Shown: positions 4,613-6,177 of the stretch, piece by piece
Numbering within the stretch: the first letter of the stretch is position 1
Layout: every line of letters begins with the position of its first letter
Assembly (NCBI GenBank): GCA_937925775.1
Contig: CALAMM010000172.1
Span: forward strand, 1 to 6,177
From: an uncultured Fimbriimonadales bacterium
GTDB lineage: Bacteria; Armatimonadota; Fimbriimonadia; Fimbriimonadales; GBS-DC
Direction of reading: 5' to 3'
DNA length: 6,177 bases
The notes under the pieces: generated by a model
The model's input: the letters and a program-made list of their open reading frames with translations, nothing else
Told to the model about the DNA's origin: nothing
The model's database searches: none
Translations under genes and position numbers: made by a program

Positions 4613-6177
4613 ATGTACGAGCTGCCTAAGACTTACGATCCGCATCAGGTGGAGGAGAGGCGCTACCAGTGGTGGCTGCAGCGCGGCGATTTCGAGGCGA
4701 CCGTCGCCGACGATGGCAGACCCCGCTACTGCATCACGATACCCCCACCCAACATCACTGGCTCGCTCCACATGGGGCACGCGCTGAACAACGCCATCCA
4801 CGATGTGCTGCTGCGCTGGAAGCGTATGCAGGGCTATAATGTGCTGTGCGTGCCCGGCACCGACCACGCGGGCATCGCCACCCAGAATGTGGTGGAGCGC
4901 GAGCTGCGCAAAGAGGGGCTGACCCGCCACGATTTGGGGCGCGAAAAGTTTCTGGAGCGCGTGTGGCAGTGGCGCGAACAGTACGGCAACACGATCCTGA
5001 TGCAGTTCCGCAAGCTCGGCTGCTCGTATGATTGGCGCTACACCCGATTCACCTTAGACCCCGAATATGCCGACGCCGTGCTGGAGGTGTTCGTCCGCTG
5101 GTGGCAGGATGGGCATCTGTATATTGGCGAGCGCGTGATTAATTGGTGTCCGCGCTGTCGCACGGCGCTGTCCGACATCGAGCTGGAGCAGGCGGACGAA
5201 GCGGGCAAGCTCTATCACATTCGGTATCCGTTCGCGGACGGCTCTGGCTATGTGGTGGTCGCCACCACGCGCCCTGAGACGATGCTGGGCGATGTGGCGG
5301 TCGCCGTGAACCCTGCCGACGAACGCTATCAGGGGCTAATCGGCAAGCAGCTGCGCCTGCCCCTGGTGGACAAACTCATCCCGCTGATTGCCGACCCGTA
5401 CCCCGACCCCGCCTTCGGCACAGGCGCAGTGAAAGTGACCCCCGCGCACGACCCCAACGACTTCGAAATCGGGCAGCGCCACGACCTGCCACGCCCCGTG
5501 ATAATGAGTTTGGACGGAACCATCAACACAGAGCCACTGAACGCACCAGACAACCCCTACCTCCAAAAATATCACGGCAAAGACCGCTATGAGGCACGCT
5601 CGCTCATCGTCCAAGATTTGGAAGCGGCAGGCTTGCTGGAGCGGGTCGAAGACTACACCGTGCCCCTCGCGCGTTGCGAACGCTGCCATACCGTCATCGA
5701 GCCGCTGCTGAGCGAGCAGTGGTTCTGTCGGATGCAGAGCATCGCCCAGCCCGCCATCGAAGTGGTGCGAGCGGGCAAAATCCGCTTCTTCCCTGAACGC
5801 TACAAGGAGATGTACCTGCAGTGGATGGAGCACATCCGCGACTGGTGCATCTCGCGCCAGCTCTGGTGGGGACATCAAATCCCCGCGTGGTACTGCATGG
5901 ACTGCCACCCGGAGAATTTCGACGAGTCGGGGCGGCTGCTTCGGCGCGAAAGCCCGATAGTGCAGAAAACCGCGCCTGAGCAGTGCCCGCGCTGCGGCAG
6001 CACCCGCCTCGTGCGCGACCCAGATGTGCTGGACACATGGTTCTCGTCAGCCATCTGGCCCCACACCGTGCTGGGCTGGCCCCGCGACACGGACGAGCTG
6101 CGCCTGTTCTACCCGACCGATGTGCTGATTACGGCGCAGGAAATCCTCTACCTCTGGGTGGCGCGGATGGTGATGAC
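4613..6177 (+). CDS. valS: Valine--tRNA ligase, N-terminal 521 codons (cut by window edge)
   Basis: ValRS is the cytoplasmic class I enzyme that attaches valine to tRNA-Val and edits misacylated threonine. The frame is open from ATG 4613 to the window end, about 60% of a usual ~880-residue enzyme. Landmarks are PPPNITGSLHMGHALNN with the HMGH form of the HIGH motif (residues 45-60), GTDHAGIATQ (82-91), and NWCPRCRTALSDIE (177-190). The CP1 editing domain has TTRPETMLGD (218-227) and GTGAVKVTPAHDPNDF (269-284). C179/C182 with C355/C358 form one probable zinc site, and C428/C431 with C458/C461 a second, as in Thermus-type ValRS. ISRQLWWGHQIPAWYC (413-428) and DVLDTWFSSAIWP (471-483) place it in ValRS rather than IleRS or LeuRS. 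KMSKS and the tRNA-binding C-terminus lie beyond the window. The start has no Shine-Dalgarno and follows a -10 box. Confidence 0.97.
   Translation, partial: MYELPKTYDPHQVEERRYQWWLQRGDFEATVADDGRPRYCITIPPPNITGSLHMGHALNNAIHDVLLRWKRMQGYNVLCVPGTDHAGIATQNVVERELRKEGLTRHDLGREKFLERVWQWREQYGNTILMQFRKLGCSYDWRYTRFTLDPEYADAVLEVFVRWWQDGHLYIGERVINWCPRCRTALSDIELEQADEAGKLYHIRYPFADGSGYVVVATTRPETMLGDVAVAVNPADERYQGLIGKQLRLPLVDKLIPLIADPYPDPAFGTGAVKVTPAHDPNDFEIGQRHDLPRPVIMSLDGTINTEPLNAPDNPYLQKYHGKDRYEARSLIVQDLEAAGLLERVEDYTVPLARCERCHTVIEPLLSEQWFCRMQSIAQPAIEVVRAGKIRFFPERYKEMYLQWMEHIRDWCISRQLWWGHQIPAWYCMDCHPENFDESGRLLRRESPIVQKTAPEQCPRCGSTRLVRDPDVLDTWFSSAIWPHTVLGWPRDTDELRLFYPTDVLITAQEILYLWVARMVM

Noticed and set aside
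5336..5908. Antisense open frame (190 codons) opposite valS
   Set aside because: It lies fully opposite conserved ValRS motifs, has no promoter or ribosome site of its own, and its composition fits a shadow frame.

Overview
The window is a GC-rich bacterial chromosome segment, densely packed and all read from the + strand. It holds the end of a CRISPR array followed by four protein genes: folK (HPPK), a GspF/PilC-family inner-membrane protein, a large secreted SpoIID/LytB-domain protein with a C-terminal dockerin-like tail, and the first 521 codons of valS. No tRNA, rRNA, transposase, cas gene or recognisable defence system is visible. The taxonomic guess is weak. A CRISPR repeat of the ...ATTGAAAC class, a dockerin-tailed secreted protein and high GC suggest a thermophile-like environmental bacterium. 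Armatimonadota would fit, but the sequence does not prove it.

Layout. Positions 4-165 hold three 30-nt CRISPR repeats and two 36-nt spacers. The repeats decay left to right (0, 1, then 5 differences from the first), so this is the leader-distal end and the array continues, or starts, left of the window. Positions 166-253 are a short intergenic region with a clear -10 box. folK (254-769) overlaps the gspF-like gene (741-2012) by 29 nt, and the second gene has a strong Shine-Dalgarno inside folK, so the two look translationally coupled. Only 20 nt separate the gspF-like stop from the SpoIID-dockerin gene (2033-4546), and those 20 nt contain an extended -10 promoter. A GC hairpin covers the SpoIID stop codon, then another -10 box precedes valS (4613 to the window edge).

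How the parts relate. folK (folate synthesis), the GspF-like protein (pilus or secretion platform), the SpoIID-like protein (cell-wall processing or surface protein) and valS (tRNA charging) do not form one pathway; this looks like ordinary housekeeping gene packing. The most informative shared pattern is in gene expression. The three genes with their own promoter (folK, SpoIID-dockerin, valS) have a -10 element ending only 6-11 nt before the ATG and no Shine-Dalgarno, as expected of leaderless or nearly leaderless mRNAs. The only operon-internal gene has a textbook AGGAGGTG. The most unusual protein is the Cys-rich SpoIID-domain protein with carboxypeptidase-regulatory-like and Ig-like modules and a two-repeat dockerin tail. 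I see no convincing evidence of an entirely new multi-gene system here.
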